Assembly: GCA_025618425.1 (NCBI GenBank)
Contig: CM046846.1
Coordinates: 27,658,499 to 27,722,498, forward strand
From: Heliocidaris tuberculata
Lineage: Eukaryota; Echinodermata; Echinoidea; Camarodonta; Echinometridae
Direction of reading: 5' to 3'
Length of the DNA: 64,000 nt
The translations under genes and the position numbers were made by a program. The first letter of the stretch is position 1, and each line of letters opens with the position of its first letter. The notes beneath the pieces were generated by a model. It saw only the letters and a list, made by a program, of their open reading frames with translations. It was not told the origin of the DNA and made no database searches. Of this stretch, positions 34,388 through 46,994 are shown piece after piece.

Positions 34388-34876
34388 TTAGTTACGTTCA
34401 CACGATGGGCGCTAAACTTGAAGTTTCACATGTAGTTTCAAAATTTTAAGTTAACTTGTAGTTATCTTGTAGTTTCAGACCATATGAACGGACTCGTAGT
34501 TTCGAAACTTTAAGTTTACTTGAAGTTCTGTTCTGTTCTAAGCCAAAACCACGAGCAGTGGGTGGTCCTCCGTCACAGTTTCAGGCAGTATGGACAGAAT
34601 AAACTTTAAGTTTCGCAAGCTTGTAGTTAGTAATGACCCCGCTGTTTATGTTAAACTTCCGGGTCATACCCATCGCGCGAATTATGAACACAGGATCTGT
34701 ATGTGTACTGTACACACAATCGGTAGTATCTACTTCCAGGGTTAACCACAACGATCGCTCGGCTTGTAGTTTCAGCTCGTTGTTTCGGGCTCATGTGAAC
34801 CCTCATTGTGGTTAGGGAGTCATGGTTTCGTTAACTTAAAGTTTCGAAACCACAAGTCCCGTATGAACGTAGCTAA
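34388..34876. mobile_element. 489-bp MITE with TTAG(T/C)TACGTTCA termini
   Basis: The left end TTAGTTACGTTCACACG and the complement of the right end TTAGCTACGTTCATACG differ at two positions. The interior has many direct and inverted copies of TTGTAGTTTC and GAAACTTTAAGTT. No coding capacity. Confidence 0.6.
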
Positions 34877-36144
34877 TGATCAGCAAAAAAGTACCATATA
34901 GTGCTCACATAATCACAGATTTATAAGTAGATCACATTAGATTACTGGGGGAAGAAGTATGATTCAATGGATATTTCAGATATCTCTATGATATTGTTCA
35001 CTTCTTCTTTGTACATTTACATATATATCTTCCTTTCCCTTAAAAAAAAATTGCGCTCATGCTGGAATATTTAAGCTAAATGATTAATATTTTCCAAGTT
35101 AATGTGGCGTTATTTTAATTATTGTACAATGTGCTTGAAAAATATTGATTCGACATTTATTAAATTTTGCCTGCCTGTACTACATCCATTCCTTTGGCAA
35201 AGACAGTACACTGTACATGAAAAATAAAATCACCGAAAACTACTGTTTTCCATCTTTTCCTGTAGCTTTCTTTCCTTTTGTTTCCCAGTACATGTATATG
35301 TTTTATCTTTCTTAGGTGGTTTGCAGTCTGTTGACACCACATTTACCAAATTCATATTTATGATATATGCTATAAGAATCGATGAGTTATTAGCATGATA
35401 GAATATCGACCTGGGTACAATGTAGGCTACATTGAAAGCATCTACCACCAAAAAAATATTTTTCAAGAAAAGTACTTTTTGAACGACTGCATACATGTAA
35501 ATGTATAAGAGCTGTGGTACAAAAAAAAAAGAAACCTCTTATGAAAGCTGACTTTTTACATAATTTGAAGGAAAAAAAGAAAGCCTCCCATGAATAAATT
35601 TTACACAGCCATTTTTAGAGCAACACCTGGATGTTGTCTACATGTATGTACAATGTCAATGTCTGGTATATTTTCTTGTGATTGCAGCAGTTGTCCAGAT
35701 ATCAAGGTTCCGATAACACTAGATTACACCTGTATTGTTATTATAACTTCTATGACAGCTTGTTAGCCTCTCCTTAGGCACGTTCATGTATGAGAGAAAC
35801 ATTGTATGAAACGTAAATCAAGCACATGCAATTACCATTAGCAAAGGGGCATACACAAGGTAAAGGGTCGAATGAAACATAAGTATACAAGTTCTTTGGA
35901 CGTGACTTTAAAAAAAAACAACTTTGTAATTCTAACTATATGTACATGTATGAAGACTTTAAAAGTCATGCCCCTTTGTGTTCAGCCCAGACTGCTCATG
36001 TGCAGCACCTAAACAATTACACAGTATTTTTGTATGTTGCAACATTCACAAAGCCATGTCGACCATGATTCTTTCCAGTAGAGTTGTACAAGACAATGCC
36101 CAAACCTCTGTTTTGAAATGTAGGATTCTTAATTGCTCGGAATG
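34877..36144. other. AT-rich non-coding stretch
   Basis: No exon or element was recognised. Confidence 0.4.
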
Positions 36145-36562
36145 TTTACGCTTTCAAGACAATTGACCACATTTTGTGGTTTGGCTCAATAACTTTTGAT
36201 TCAGAGTTTTTAAAAATATACCAGATGCATGAGTACAAAGAGCAAAATTTTCTGCACACACTATGTTCATTTTTGTTGCATGGCCATATTGCGTTTGATG
36301 CTAGGAATTTTACAAACGAGAATAAGCTTTGAAACCCCTAAATTGGCAACACATTGAGAGGTTCTATATCATTTTTTTTAAAATCAAAATTGGCAATTTT
36401 TTCAACTTTGCGGCATATTTCTAATCATGTATATTGTTTTCAAAGACATTATAACTTATTAGAACAATGTAGCACTAAAAAGAAATATATTCATGTTGCC
36501 AATTTGAAGAATAAAATGTGATCAGTTTAGCCCTTAAATAATTCCTGTCCTGAAAGGGTTCA
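36145..36562. mobile_element. piggyBac-like MITE, copy 2 (inverted)
   Basis: Reverse-oriented homologue of 29384-29799, sharing GACAATTGACCACATTTTGT, ATGCATGAGTA, TTCTGCACACACTATG and TTGTTGCATGGCC. The TTAA borders are mutated, so it is older. Confidence 0.65.
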
Positions 36563-37532
36563 AGCAAAATTTGATTTCATGTACTCGTGTATACATGTAG
36601 CTACACTGTACATGTATGAATATGTCTTAAGAAACATATGTTTTCAGTTGTCTGCATGGAGTTTTCTTTCTTTCCCTCCCTGGATAAATGTACATCCCTC
36701 TTTTTTTTACATCAGTGAAAATCTCTAGGAACCCCAGCTACCAAGGTGAATCATTGTTATCGATACGTCACATCCTACCCTCTCATATTCATTTGTTGAA
36801 TATGGGTTGAACAGGCTTTGATGAGAAACAGTATAGGAGTAGGTATACAATCTACGTGTTTCCAATGATGTGATGAAATTTCATTCATAAGACTCCCCAC
36901 CATGCCCAAAATTGAAGTGAATGAGTAATGATGCCTAAATTCAGTTGACATTTTGGGCTGCTTGCCTGTTTCATGCACACATATGTATTGGTCCATCTCT
37001 TAGCATAAACCAATACCACTACCTCAATATATTGACTGTATTGGAAGTAATTGGAAAGGGGCTTGAAATTTGATGAAACGGGCATTGGGGGAATGGAAGG
37101 AGTAAAAAGATTATTTGTTTTTATTTCAGAAAGATCATTGAACCATCACAGTATCATCATGAGTTCTCTTGCTGAAATAAGTGAGATACAATGTAAAATA
37201 CATTCCAACTTAGTACCTATTCCATATTTTATTGCTTATGATATTAGCATTATAAAAATTATCTGCTGTAGATTTGAATTTATTGAAGGTCATGTGCATA
37301 CATAAAAGTATCAATTTACACACACAAACAAAAAGCATTGCTTAGTGCTAGCTTTTAAAAATTATTCTGGCTTTTGTCAACATTTATGATACCGTGTAGT
37401 ACTTAATTTTCTATGAGAACCAAAATTTTACATCTCTTTTATTTACATTTTTTTGAGTAATGACTGTAAATCTGAACTTGTCATGGTAGGTCTATATATT
37501 GGTTAGGACTGTAGGACTTAGATCTACATGTT
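36563..37532. other. Non-coding stretch without recognised features
   Basis: No exon, RNA gene or element end was recognised. Confidence 0.4.
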
Positions 37533-37540
37533 GTATCAAG

Positions 37541-37842
37541 CACTAGCGTACCCAAGGGGGGGGGGGCAGAGGGAAGACTGCCCCCCTGACAACTTTTGAC
37601 CAAAAAATACGTTATCGGGCAGTGGTGGAGGGGGCAAACGCGGCAAAAAAACCCTCCTCTTTTTTTTTTTTTTGCTTGTCAGAGAATTATGGAGGAAAAC
37701 ATCTGATAATCTTCCCCCCCCCCCCCCCCCCCACTGAGCGAGTTTTGGAGGGCTGGCGAGAAGAAAAAAATATGGGTCTCCAAGCAGAATTTGACAGTTG
37801 ACAAAATTTGCCCCCTTGTAAAAAATCCTGGCTGAACCACTA
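37541..37842. mobile_element. hAT-like MITE with 8-bp target duplication
   Basis: It is flanked by GTATCAAG at 37533-37540 and 37843-37850. The left end CACTAGCGTACCC and the right end CTGGCTGAACCACTA resemble the CAGTGGCGTAGCC terminus of hAT MITEs. The interior is dominated by poly-G, poly-T and poly-C runs. Confidence 0.65.
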
Positions 37843-37850
37843 GTATCAAG

Positions 37851-39384
37851 CCTCTGAAAAGTCAAATCTAAGTTACTTTTTTAACGACACTAGGACTTTA
37901 ATATCTATCAGTCTCATGCTGGCTCTCATTATGGGAATCGATTAAACAGACCTACATACATATATAGCGTGCACTTTGCCTGTTGGGAAAGAAAAAAACT
38001 AAATACTAATGTTCTAATGCATACTGATGTGGGATAAATGCCAAAAGCTGCATTTTGAGATTTATCCGTCTAAACTCTCATGAATATTCCACTTGTAATG
38101 ACATTTTTTTCTAGTGATGCTTTTTGGTTGATCATCAGATTTACCCGTACATGTATGAATTCATGGTTTCCTTCATGAGCTTCATCCTTACTTTCCAGAC
38201 AACATTTTGTGAAATAATTCCTTGAAAATACATAGTTTCATGAAAACATTTAATGGAACTCTCCCTGGAACTTTGGAAATTTGAAACATCAAAGTTTTTC
38301 TATTAAAAAAAAGAAGAAAAATAAAATCATCACAGTACAATTTTTTCCATAGAAATTTGAGCTTACAAAAGCATTTTTTTATATGATTATGAAATTTGAT
38401 AAGGCTGTTCAAAAGGCCATGCACCATTAGAATTTAGATACGATCACACTTATTCAGTATTTGATATCCTGATCGTTCAAAGGGGAAAAGGTCTTCAGGT
38501 AAATTGCTAAAACTTTTTATTTTGACAGTACGTTTGTTCATGAAACATTTGTTTGATCTTCATTCTAAAAGTCTGTCTCATTTGAAATCAGTAATCATTT
38601 TCTTTTGAAACTTTACCTCACTCCAAATCAGAATGTTAAAAAAAAAAAATAAAAGTATAGATATCATATTCCAAGGCTCAAAAAACACCCTGGAAGTGAT
38701 ACCAGACTACCTACACAACGAGGCATGATAGACACCACAGTGCATCTCCATCCAGTAAAGAACGTCATGGGAACCAATAGTAATGCATCATCATTAAGGC
38801 TTCATCATTGGCCATTTATGTGCCTGATGAGCATCCTCATCTGTAATAATAATCCCTGGCTTATCATCACACCTTGAGATAATCTCTAAGGAGACTCATG
38901 ATCACCTTCTTTCCCTCTGTCTCCATCTCTCTCTCTCTCTCTCTCTCATTTATTCAAGCTTTTCTCTTCTCTCATCTTCATCTCTCGTTCAGCCGACGGA
39001 AACTATGTTTCATATGACAAGCTATTGAAAGCAAACTCCTTATTCTTGTGTCAACATTGTATCATAATGATGCAGAGATTTTAGCATCGTTTCATGGGAG
39101 AGCTTCTGTGTTAAAACTAGATTTGTATAATGCAAGAAATGTACAACCAGGCAAGGCTTACTGTGAGTTGGCCTGGAACATATATGATAATGTCATAGCT
39201 TTAGAATAGAAAACTGAAATATTCTTGTGTCAACTAATACATTGCATACATGCAGGAGAACTTGCATGATTAAATAGCTTATGTAAGAAGTTCTGCCAAA
39301 CCAGACGCATCAAAGCATGATATTAGATGATTTTTTTAACTTTGGAATCCCAGTGTTATACACAACTGCCCTCTCTTCCTTCTT
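37851..39384. other. Non-coding stretch with small CT and A runs
   Basis: A short (CT)n lies at 38926-38947. No coding signal. Confidence 0.4.
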
Positions 39385-39779
39385 ATACAAGTTTTTTTTT
39401 TTTTTTTTTTTTTTTTTACAGAATACCCCTTTCGCTAAAGGCTCATCGTATGTAGTTCCTGAGAAAAATTTCCTTAGACTTCTCTCCTTTTGAAATTCAC
39501 TGTTCATGTGAATGAACCGCTACCTTCATCTTGCTTCTGATTACCATTAATTTGTAATGAGGATGGGGTGGTCAAGGATCCCCCATGGCTTTGAGATCCA
39601 TTTTCCAGCTGCTACGTCAGAGTTTAAAGAGTCTCTTAGTCAGCATCTACTTGAACTTGGTAATTCCACCCTTGGGTCATTTCCAGTTAAATGAGGATGC
39701 GCAGAAATTTTCAAATAACTATTTTGTCTATTTTGGGGGCTCTGACACGAGTTCAGTCCAAAACAGTGGAAAAAATAAG

Positions 39780-40001
39780 ACACGGGGGATGTATGACATT
39801 TGCTCCTGCGACAATTGCTCCGGTCTAACTTTGCCATGCTGATCCTAAACCTAAACCTAAACCTAACCCTTACCCTAACCCTAATCCTAATCTTCACGTT
39901 GTCCTGAACAAAAAACAAATCATGACCTTGACCTTAACCTTTGACCTTTCGAGATATGGACTGAGGAGCAAATGTCGCAGGAGCAAATGTCGGCTCCCCG
40001 A
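39780..40001. mobile_element. Small TIR element carrying telomere-like repeats, copy B (inverted)
   Basis: It is the reverse-oriented homologue of 27140-27343. GACATTTGCTCCTGCGACAA is on the left and GGAGCAAATGTCGCAGGAGC on the right, with CCTAAACCTAAACCTAACCC and TGACCTTGACCTTAACC inside. Confidence 0.65.
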
Positions 40002-40860
40002 CAAGGGAGCAGTAAGCAGTTTAGCTAGATGGAAAGCTCCCAAAGAACTTTGGGAAACCAAAAAAGATGTCTGGTTAAAATAACCCAATGAAATATTTTA
40101 TAAAGATTACTGCTATGAAATCTCACTTTATAAATGAAAAACTTGATAAGAGATCCTGTGAACATGATTTTTTAATGTAACAACATGATGTACTTCTCCC
40201 TGAAAAAACAAAGTGCAAAAAACTACAAACAAACACGAAGTTACACATTTTCTTAACTGTTAATCATCTAACTTGAAACTGTCTGTTACTATATTTTTTT
40301 CACCAGTTATTTCAGGAAAGGTCTTTTTAGTACATGTAGCTGTGAAGCTATTTGCATATTCTGTAACGGTAGTCCATTTTTATTGAATATATGCATTTTC
40401 AATGGGTATTGTTTTTGAAGGAATCGAGCAGAGATGTGAGGTCTGCAATACAAGAATAGCCTAATAATAAATAGTACAGCTTAATTCATGAGCCTTTGTT
40501 GCTAATAGTAATTTTACGGTTCGCTTCCACTTGGTGTCAAAATATTAGCTGCCAGACTGGATAGTCCTATCTGTCATGAAGCTATTTGCTCTTTTCTCTT
40601 AGAGCGTAAGAGAGGAGTTGTTTTGTGTATGGAGTGCATATATGACGGTCAACTGGATTTTAGTGAGGTAGAAAAATTCAATTACCCCGAGAGGAATGCT
40701 GAATTAAATTGCACTGATGGTGCATTTTATATGGAGATACATGCATGGGTGCCATATAGCATGCGAAGCAGAATGTAATGAGCAGTATTGGTTTTATTTT
40801 ATACGTTCAGTTTCAGGTAAATTACATTTGAATTATTTTGTTGTAAATATCAGAAATATT
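40002..40860. other. AT-rich non-coding stretch
   Basis: No exon or element was recognised. Confidence 0.4.
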
Positions 40861-40874
40861 GTTAGTTTCCATTT

Positions 40875-41124
40875 GTGACCCTTATACCTCTCCGCTTCTC
40901 ACAAGGCACCATGCTCAACTATCCATCTCCCAAGATGCTGCCCACACTTGGTGACAGAACATTTTCAACTGCTGCTCTCAAACTGTGGAATCAACTACCC
41001 CAAATTCTCTGTAACCAACAATCTCTGATGTCTTCAAAAAGCTTCTCAAAACTCACTTATTCAGTTAATAACATTGTAAAGCGTATTTGAACATATATAT
41101 ATGGAAAATGTGCTATATAAATAC

Positions 41125-41155
<31 letters not shown>
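40875..41155 (+). mobile_element. L2/CR1-like retrotransposon 3' stub with (ATT)n tail
   Basis: Translation gives LGDRTFSTAALKLWNQLPQ, the conserved C-terminal block (GDRxFSxAAPxLWNxLP) of non-LTR reverse-transcriptase proteins. A frame-shifted FKKLLKTHLF follows. The 3' end reads TGTGCTATATAAATAC then (ATT)n to 41151. The copy is 5' truncated and inactive. Confidence 0.75.
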
Positions 41156-41483
41156 ATGTAACATTTTCATTCTTTACTTTATTTGGAACTCACATCTTCA
41201 GTAGATGTGAAAGAATTGTTACATGCTATATGTTGTAGTATTTGTCTTTTTAAAAAAATGTTACAGGGTAATTTCCTTCCCAGTTTCAAACTTGACATTT
41301 TTGTTTTGAAAGGAATAAAGTCTGATCCCTTTACAAACAAACACATCCCACACAGAGAAGAAGATACAAGGAAGTGTTGATGGAGTCTGTACGCATTTTA
41401 AGTGCATCTGTTACACGTAGGAAGCCGTTTAAATTGACATAATAAAGTGTTGAGTAGTATATAGTGAAAGTATTGAGAGAGAG

Positions 41484-41685
41484 AGCAACTGTTGACTCTC
41501 TCTCTTTCTCTCTATTTCTATCTCACTCCACCTCCTCTCTCTCTCTCTATTTCTTTCTCGCTCCACCTCTCTCTCTCTTTCTATTTCTTTCTCGCTCCAC
41601 CTCCTCTCTCTCTCTACCTCTCTCCACCTCTGTCTCTGTCTCTGTCTTGCTCTCTCTCTCTCTCTCTCTCTCTCTTCCTTTCCCC

Positions 41686-41718
<33 letters not shown>
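41484..41718. repeat. (CT)n-rich satellite
   Basis: CTCTCTCT arrays with interspersed ATTTCT and CTCCACCT. Long Ser/Leu or Glu/Arg frames on it are artefacts. Confidence 0.92.
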
Positions 41719-41720
<2 letters not shown>

Positions 41721-41819
41721 CATGTACCCTCTGGAAATTTGGGTCATATATTCAAGCAATGATTGGAGTGCTACCCAAAATAAAATGGTGGAAAAATGCA
41801 GCTAAAGGTGTAGAGAAGG

Positions 41820-42060
41820 AGGAAGCCAGGCAGCGGGGGAATGACAAAGCAGTGCGGACGCTGGATTCACGGTGACGCGTACTTGACACCTGCGGATCGT
41901 ATGATGGCTGTCCAGCGCTTAAACCTGTAACCGAATCTTGCACTCGTAGAATAACCGAGCCTGTCCTCGTGTCGTGTTGAATCCCTCCCTTTATTCTCGG
42001 GGGAGGCCCGGGGCGGTATTTGCGCTAATGTACATTACATGTGTCGCCGTGACGATTTTA
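41820..42060. promoter_or_regulatory. GC-richer island, possible regulatory element or exon
   Basis: A CpG-containing stretch (GGTGACGCGTACTTGACACC, GAGGCCCGGGGCGG, TGTCGCCGTGACG) stands out from the AT-rich surroundings. No protein frame or RNA family was recognised. Function is unknown. Confidence 0.2.
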
Positions 42061-43112
42061 TTACATCAGGATTCCTATCTTGGATTGTTGCCTTGCACAA
42101 TTTACATATGATTTACTTTTTTTGCAGAGTTCTTTCAGCGTTCACACATGATTTGGTTGGCTGGTTGAACTATTGTGCATGCACGTAGGAATGACACATG
42201 CATATATAATACATGTACATGTATGAAGTTATTTATTGTGAAATCTTTGAGTCATTATAACTATTTGTAACCATGAATCATGAATGCATTAACCTAATTG
42301 ATGTCTTGAATGCTTTGTAGATTTGATTAATTTAAAATCGGGGTTCATACGTTTTAAATAGCATTGTCATTGTTTTTTTTTAAATTATTGTTACATGTAC
42401 ATGTAGGTCTCTTGCATGCAATATATACATCTTACTGTTATATTCACGTATTATTCAGATGTTAATTAACTCATTTTCAAAAAATTAATGAAAGGGATCT
42501 TCTTTTCTTTGTTTTCTTACATTTTGTATGCATATATGTTTGTATGGACTGTTTTCCATTTTTTTTCCTGATTATTTATTTTACACATGCACAATCTTGA
42601 TATTGGATTTAAAGGTCTACATCTAAGATGTCAAAGTCAATTTCATACATATAATGTATGTGAGTGCCATGTTTGTAGTTGTGTAAGAGCAGTCTGGTAG
42701 CTCTAATCTTTGCCCCCGCATAAAATCCTTGATTCCCGCCCCCAAATAAGAGTATTGACTCTGTCTCTAGTGTGTTATCATTGCTGTGCATCTTTTACTC
42801 CACATCTATTTACTTAGAGGTCCTCATACTTTCCCCTTTCTCGCACCACTTTCTTATTCTCACCCGGTTTCCACTAAGCACACACATGTGAGTCACACGC
42901 CTATCCATTCCAAGCATTTTCCACAAGCAAACCTTAGACTATCGTGGCGTTCTCTCTGAATCCCTCTACCTGCGTTCGTTGCTGCCCGTTTTAAAAACGT
43001 TCTGCTGCATTAGCCAGAATTTGCCCTGGGCTTCCTTTTACTGTAAACATTTTTCCTCATCTTCATCTCATTCGGTATTGATGAGTTTCATGGTTTATTT
43101 TCAAATTTGCAG

Positions 43113-43246
43113 GTTGCAGCTGTAAGAAACCCTCCCAGGCTTGCTTCATCCGCACAGCATCTTTGTTATAGATTGTGGATAGAGACGCAACCTTGCCTCG
43201 TTTTTACGCCTTGACTGACGAGACAGTCGATTTCTTGTCTCCCACG
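43113..43246 (+). other. Candidate non-coding 5' exon upstream of the sarcoglycan gene
   Basis: A pyrimidine-led acceptor (TTTGCAG) at 43112 and a donor (CACG/GTGAGC) at 43246/43247 bound a 134-bp GC-richer segment without an open frame. Another strong donor (AGA/GTAAGTAT) lies at about 43315. The sarcoglycan ATG exon begins at an acceptor, so untranslated exons must lie upstream; this is one candidate only. Confidence 0.22.
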
Positions 43247-43884
43247 GTGAGCTGTTTCTTTCACTGGGATTGATGTGTGCAGTTAAGTGAGAGGATCCTG
43301 AGTCAACAAGCCAGAGTAAGTATTATTTTTTTTTTGCTTTGGAAGATAAAATAACCATTTGTAGATAACAGACAACTGTGCAACAAGTACAGGTATGATA
43401 AGTACACATTATACATATTTTCCTTTTCGTTTGCCGCTTACAATTTTTTGAAGGTGTCTTTGATAGAAAGGTACTTTCATTTGTAGGTTTATATTGTCTA
43501 TCTTCGTATTGTAAAGCCTCGTTTAAACATGACATGGTAAACTGCTTCAAAAAACTTTGCAAAATAAATTTAGCGCACTTCACATTTCTCTGTCTTACAA
43601 CACACAGATAATTGAGCATACTTTGAGGCCTCTATTGCATATACCTTCATGTACATATATACACCCTTCCTCATCGCCACTTATATATTTACATGTAAAA
43701 CTATTTTATTGTGCTGCAGCATTTTTTAAAGACATTTTACCGCATCATACATGTACATACATGTGCATGAGGCCTAAGCGGTTATGTTGTTTCTCAATCA
43801 CAAGGGCATTAGCAGGGTAAGTCCTAATAGTTTAGTGTACATGTAGGTAGGACTGAGTCAAAATGTTTAACCCTTTTGAGACGT

Positions 43885-44309
43885 TTAACCCTTTTGAGAC
43901 ATTTGACCACATTTTGTGGTTTGGTTCAATGACTTTTGATCCAGAGCTCTAAAAAATATACCAGATGCATGAGTAGAAAGAGCAAAAATTTCTGCACACA
44001 CTATGTCCACTTTTGTTGCATGACCATATTGTATTTGATGCCAGGAATTTTTGAAACAAGAATATGCTTTAAGATCCTTAAATTGGCAACACAATGAGAG
44101 TTTCAAAATCATTGTTTTTCATCAAAATTGGCAATTTTTTTCAACTTTTCAATAAAATTCCTAAAAATGTGTGTTGTTTTCAAAGACAATTACACCTAAT
44201 TAGAACCATGTACATTGTAGCACTAAAAGAAAAATGTTATTGTTGCCAATTTGATGAACAAAATGTGATCAATTTAGCCCTTAAATAATTCCTGTCTTAA
44301 AATGGTTAA
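43885..44309. mobile_element. piggyBac-like MITE, copy 3 (inverted)
   Basis: Starts TTAACCCTTTTGAGAC and ends near AATGGTTAA. An extra 18-bp copy of the terminus lies just outside (from 43867), so the end is tandemly duplicated. It shares its interior with 29384-29799. Confidence 0.68.
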
Positions 44310-45032
44310 CTGATGGTAAAATGATTGTGGGTGGCAATAGATTCATACGACAACACACATCTTTGCGGAGCAAGTGCACAACATAAAGATACATTATAGC
44401 ATTCCAAGCGCTACTGATATGAACTGAAGTTGATGCTCCTTTTGCTGTTACAGGATATTTGGGGATTATTTCTATTGTATCTTAAATAATACAATTCCCC
44501 TTTTAATGATATTTGAGTGAAAGCATCTGCTCATCTGCTCAGTTAAATGGGTTGTAAAAAAAAATGATGACTCAGCCCTAGTAGTGTATAAGGAATTCAC
44601 CTGCTAATGGCTTTCTGCCAGGTACACAACAAATTTAATACATTATGTAGTAAGCTGTATAAACAAATATATATATTGAACAGAATAAATGTATGTTTTA
44701 TGCAGGTAGCATTTCTGTGACCTGTTGCTTAAGGAAATAAGGACACTGAACACCCGTACCATGTAACACAAACAGTTAATGACTTTAGAGACATGGAAAA
44801 TGTGTCCACCGATACAGTATGATGAAAACAGCCTTAGGGGTCGTAGCCACCTGCATAAATACTCCATTAGAATACACAATCCGTCTGGAGCAAATTACAT
44901 TACATGAGGTGGATTCACACATAATATAGGCAATACAAAGATATTTTGTCCTATACATATACCGACTATAAAGATGCTGATGATTGTATCAAGTTGATTG
45001 CTCTTTCATAGCCTATATCAGATGAAATATCA
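44310..45032. other. AT-rich non-coding stretch
   Basis: No exon or element was recognised. Confidence 0.4.
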
Positions 45033-45144
45033 GGGCCCTCTTGTATAAAAAGTTGCGATTAAACGGGACTAGATTTTCAGCCAGTCAGGACTTGTGTTAA
45101 ATTTTTCGAGTTGCTTTTAATCGTAACTTTTTATGCAAGAGGGC
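45033..45144 (+). mobile_element. Hairpin MITE, copy 3 (shortened)
   Basis: The arms start GGGCCCTCTTGTATAAAAAG and end CTTTTTATGCAAGAGGGC. The loop keeps GATTTTCAGCCAGTCAGGA but lacks about 15 bp, and the arms have mismatches. Confidence 0.7.
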
Positions 45145-45752
45145 GTAATGGAGTAATGATACTTTTGATGCTAATTATTTTCAGAATGCAATTATACTTG
45201 GTAATATATAGGACACAAAATAATAAAATACCTCAGACTTTCACAAGTTTGAGTTTTGAATCATGATTTTGAGTTTGTGCCTGTTTACATAGTGGGAAAA
45301 ACAAATGTTTAAATCTATACTTGCAGTCACACATGACATGCAAGGCAAATGATCGCACTCAACCAAATTTGTTCAAGCATTGGAGCGATTTGAATCAGGA
45401 TGGTTATCTCACCACATGTAATTTAACCCGTTGATTACTGCTTTCTCAAATTTCCATAGGGTTCACACAGGGACCTACCGGTTCCCGTAGGCAATGAGTT
45501 AATGGAACTTTCATGTCAGCACTCAAAACAGGTTGAATTGCAGTTCAGAGACAAGTTTTTAATCTCTCTAATTGCTCTGTGTGTGTGGACATCTCTTTTG
45601 TACATGTACACTGTAAGCTTTTCTATGCATCCCCACCTTAGCTTTGAGTCGAAGTATAATGTGTTTTCATTGCGTGAGGCACTTTGCATCCTGTCAGGTC
45701 TCTTGCCCTAGATGTTCAGGCATCATCAGCATATCGGGCGATGAAGCATGGC
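45145..45752. other. Non-coding stretch without recognised features
   Basis: No coding exon was recognised. Confidence 0.4.
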
Positions 45753-46227
45753 ATGTGTTTAAACAACCCATGGTGGAGAGGTGTGAGAGAGACTGTGAGG
45801 TGGAGGATTTTTAAGGAGAACTTAGATCTCTGTGTTTTGAAATATAATCTCTGACAGCTGTATGTCAGCAAAAACAAAAATACATGGGAGCTGTGAGCAA
45901 TAAAGCTGTGGACAGCTCTGAAAGAGCTCTGGAAAATTAAAAGCTCTCGTAAAAAACAGAGAAAGAAAATTGCTCTACGGCAGTCTTGTGTTTACTCTAT
46001 GTGTTTAAACAAGGCATGGTGGAGAGGTGAGAAAGAGCTGTTGTGGTGGATGATTTTAAGGAGGTCTTACATCTCTGTATTTATTATATTCTCCTATGGC
46101 TATATATCAGCAACTACGAAAAAATAGATGGGAGCGGTGAGCAATTTAGCTCTAGAAAACTCTAAAATAGCTCAGGTAAAAAAAACATAGAAAGAAAATT
46201 GCCATGTGGAAGTCTCACTTTTACTCT
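45753..46227 (+). repeat. Direct tandem duplication, 246-bp period
   Basis: Units start at 45753 and 45999 with ATGTGTTTAAACAA, then CATGGTGGAGAGGTG, ACATCTCTGT, GTGAGCAAT and ACAGAGAAAGAAAATTGC, ending TTTACTCT. Within each unit GAGCTC-like AGCTCT motifs recur. Non-coding. Confidence 0.75.
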
Positions 46228-46994
46228 AGATAGAAAATCCCAAAGAGCTCTTGTGAAAAAGACAGTAACTATTTTGTATACTGCTAGGTGTACAGTGTAC
46301 ATCGTACATTATAATCAATCAAACACAAATTGGTAACTTTGTGACATTTCTTGCAAGGTCCTCTCCCATTTGCTTTGTATAGAAAATTTATGAAATTTTC
46401 AATTTTTTTGATGAAGAAATCCATGTAGATTTGTTTCATACAGATTTTGTGCAAAAACATGTGCAATGATTTTATCTACTTGTAGGGTGAGTGTATCATT
46501 TAATAGTTTCTTTAGAGAAAATGGGCATTTATGATTTTTTTTTTAGTACAGGGAAAATGGGAGAGGACCTCGCAAGATACATACTATGTCACAGAGTTGT
46601 CAAAAATTCAGAAGTCTCTTATCTCTTATCGGATTTTGCTCAAAGTTTCATTGATCTGTTCTTTAATTTCTCTGCTTCTTTCAAAACCAAATTGATATCA
46701 GGGTGGAATTCCCCTTTCAGAAAGGGGGGGCTGGGTTCCTAACATGTGTACATATTACAGGAGAGATATAAACTTGTGGATTTAAGCACCCCCCACCCCA
46801 CCTCACCTGGAAAGAAGCAAAAAGGAAACAGGATTTTACAAACATTAAAAAAATTTATGTTATGTTATATTAAATGGTCATATTCACTCAGGACTTTTGA
46901 TGGAGAAAGATGTACAGTACATTCTATATAAAAAAATGCTCAACTTGAAAGTACGTATAGAGATGTAGAGATATGTAAGCAGACAAGTTGATCA

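Noticed and set aside
41429..41875. Arg/Glu and Ser/Leu-rich frames
   Set aside because: Translation of CT/GA repeats.
43885..44112. 75-codon minus-strand frame
   Set aside because: It lies wholly inside piggyBac-like MITE copy 3 and is not kept open in the other copies.
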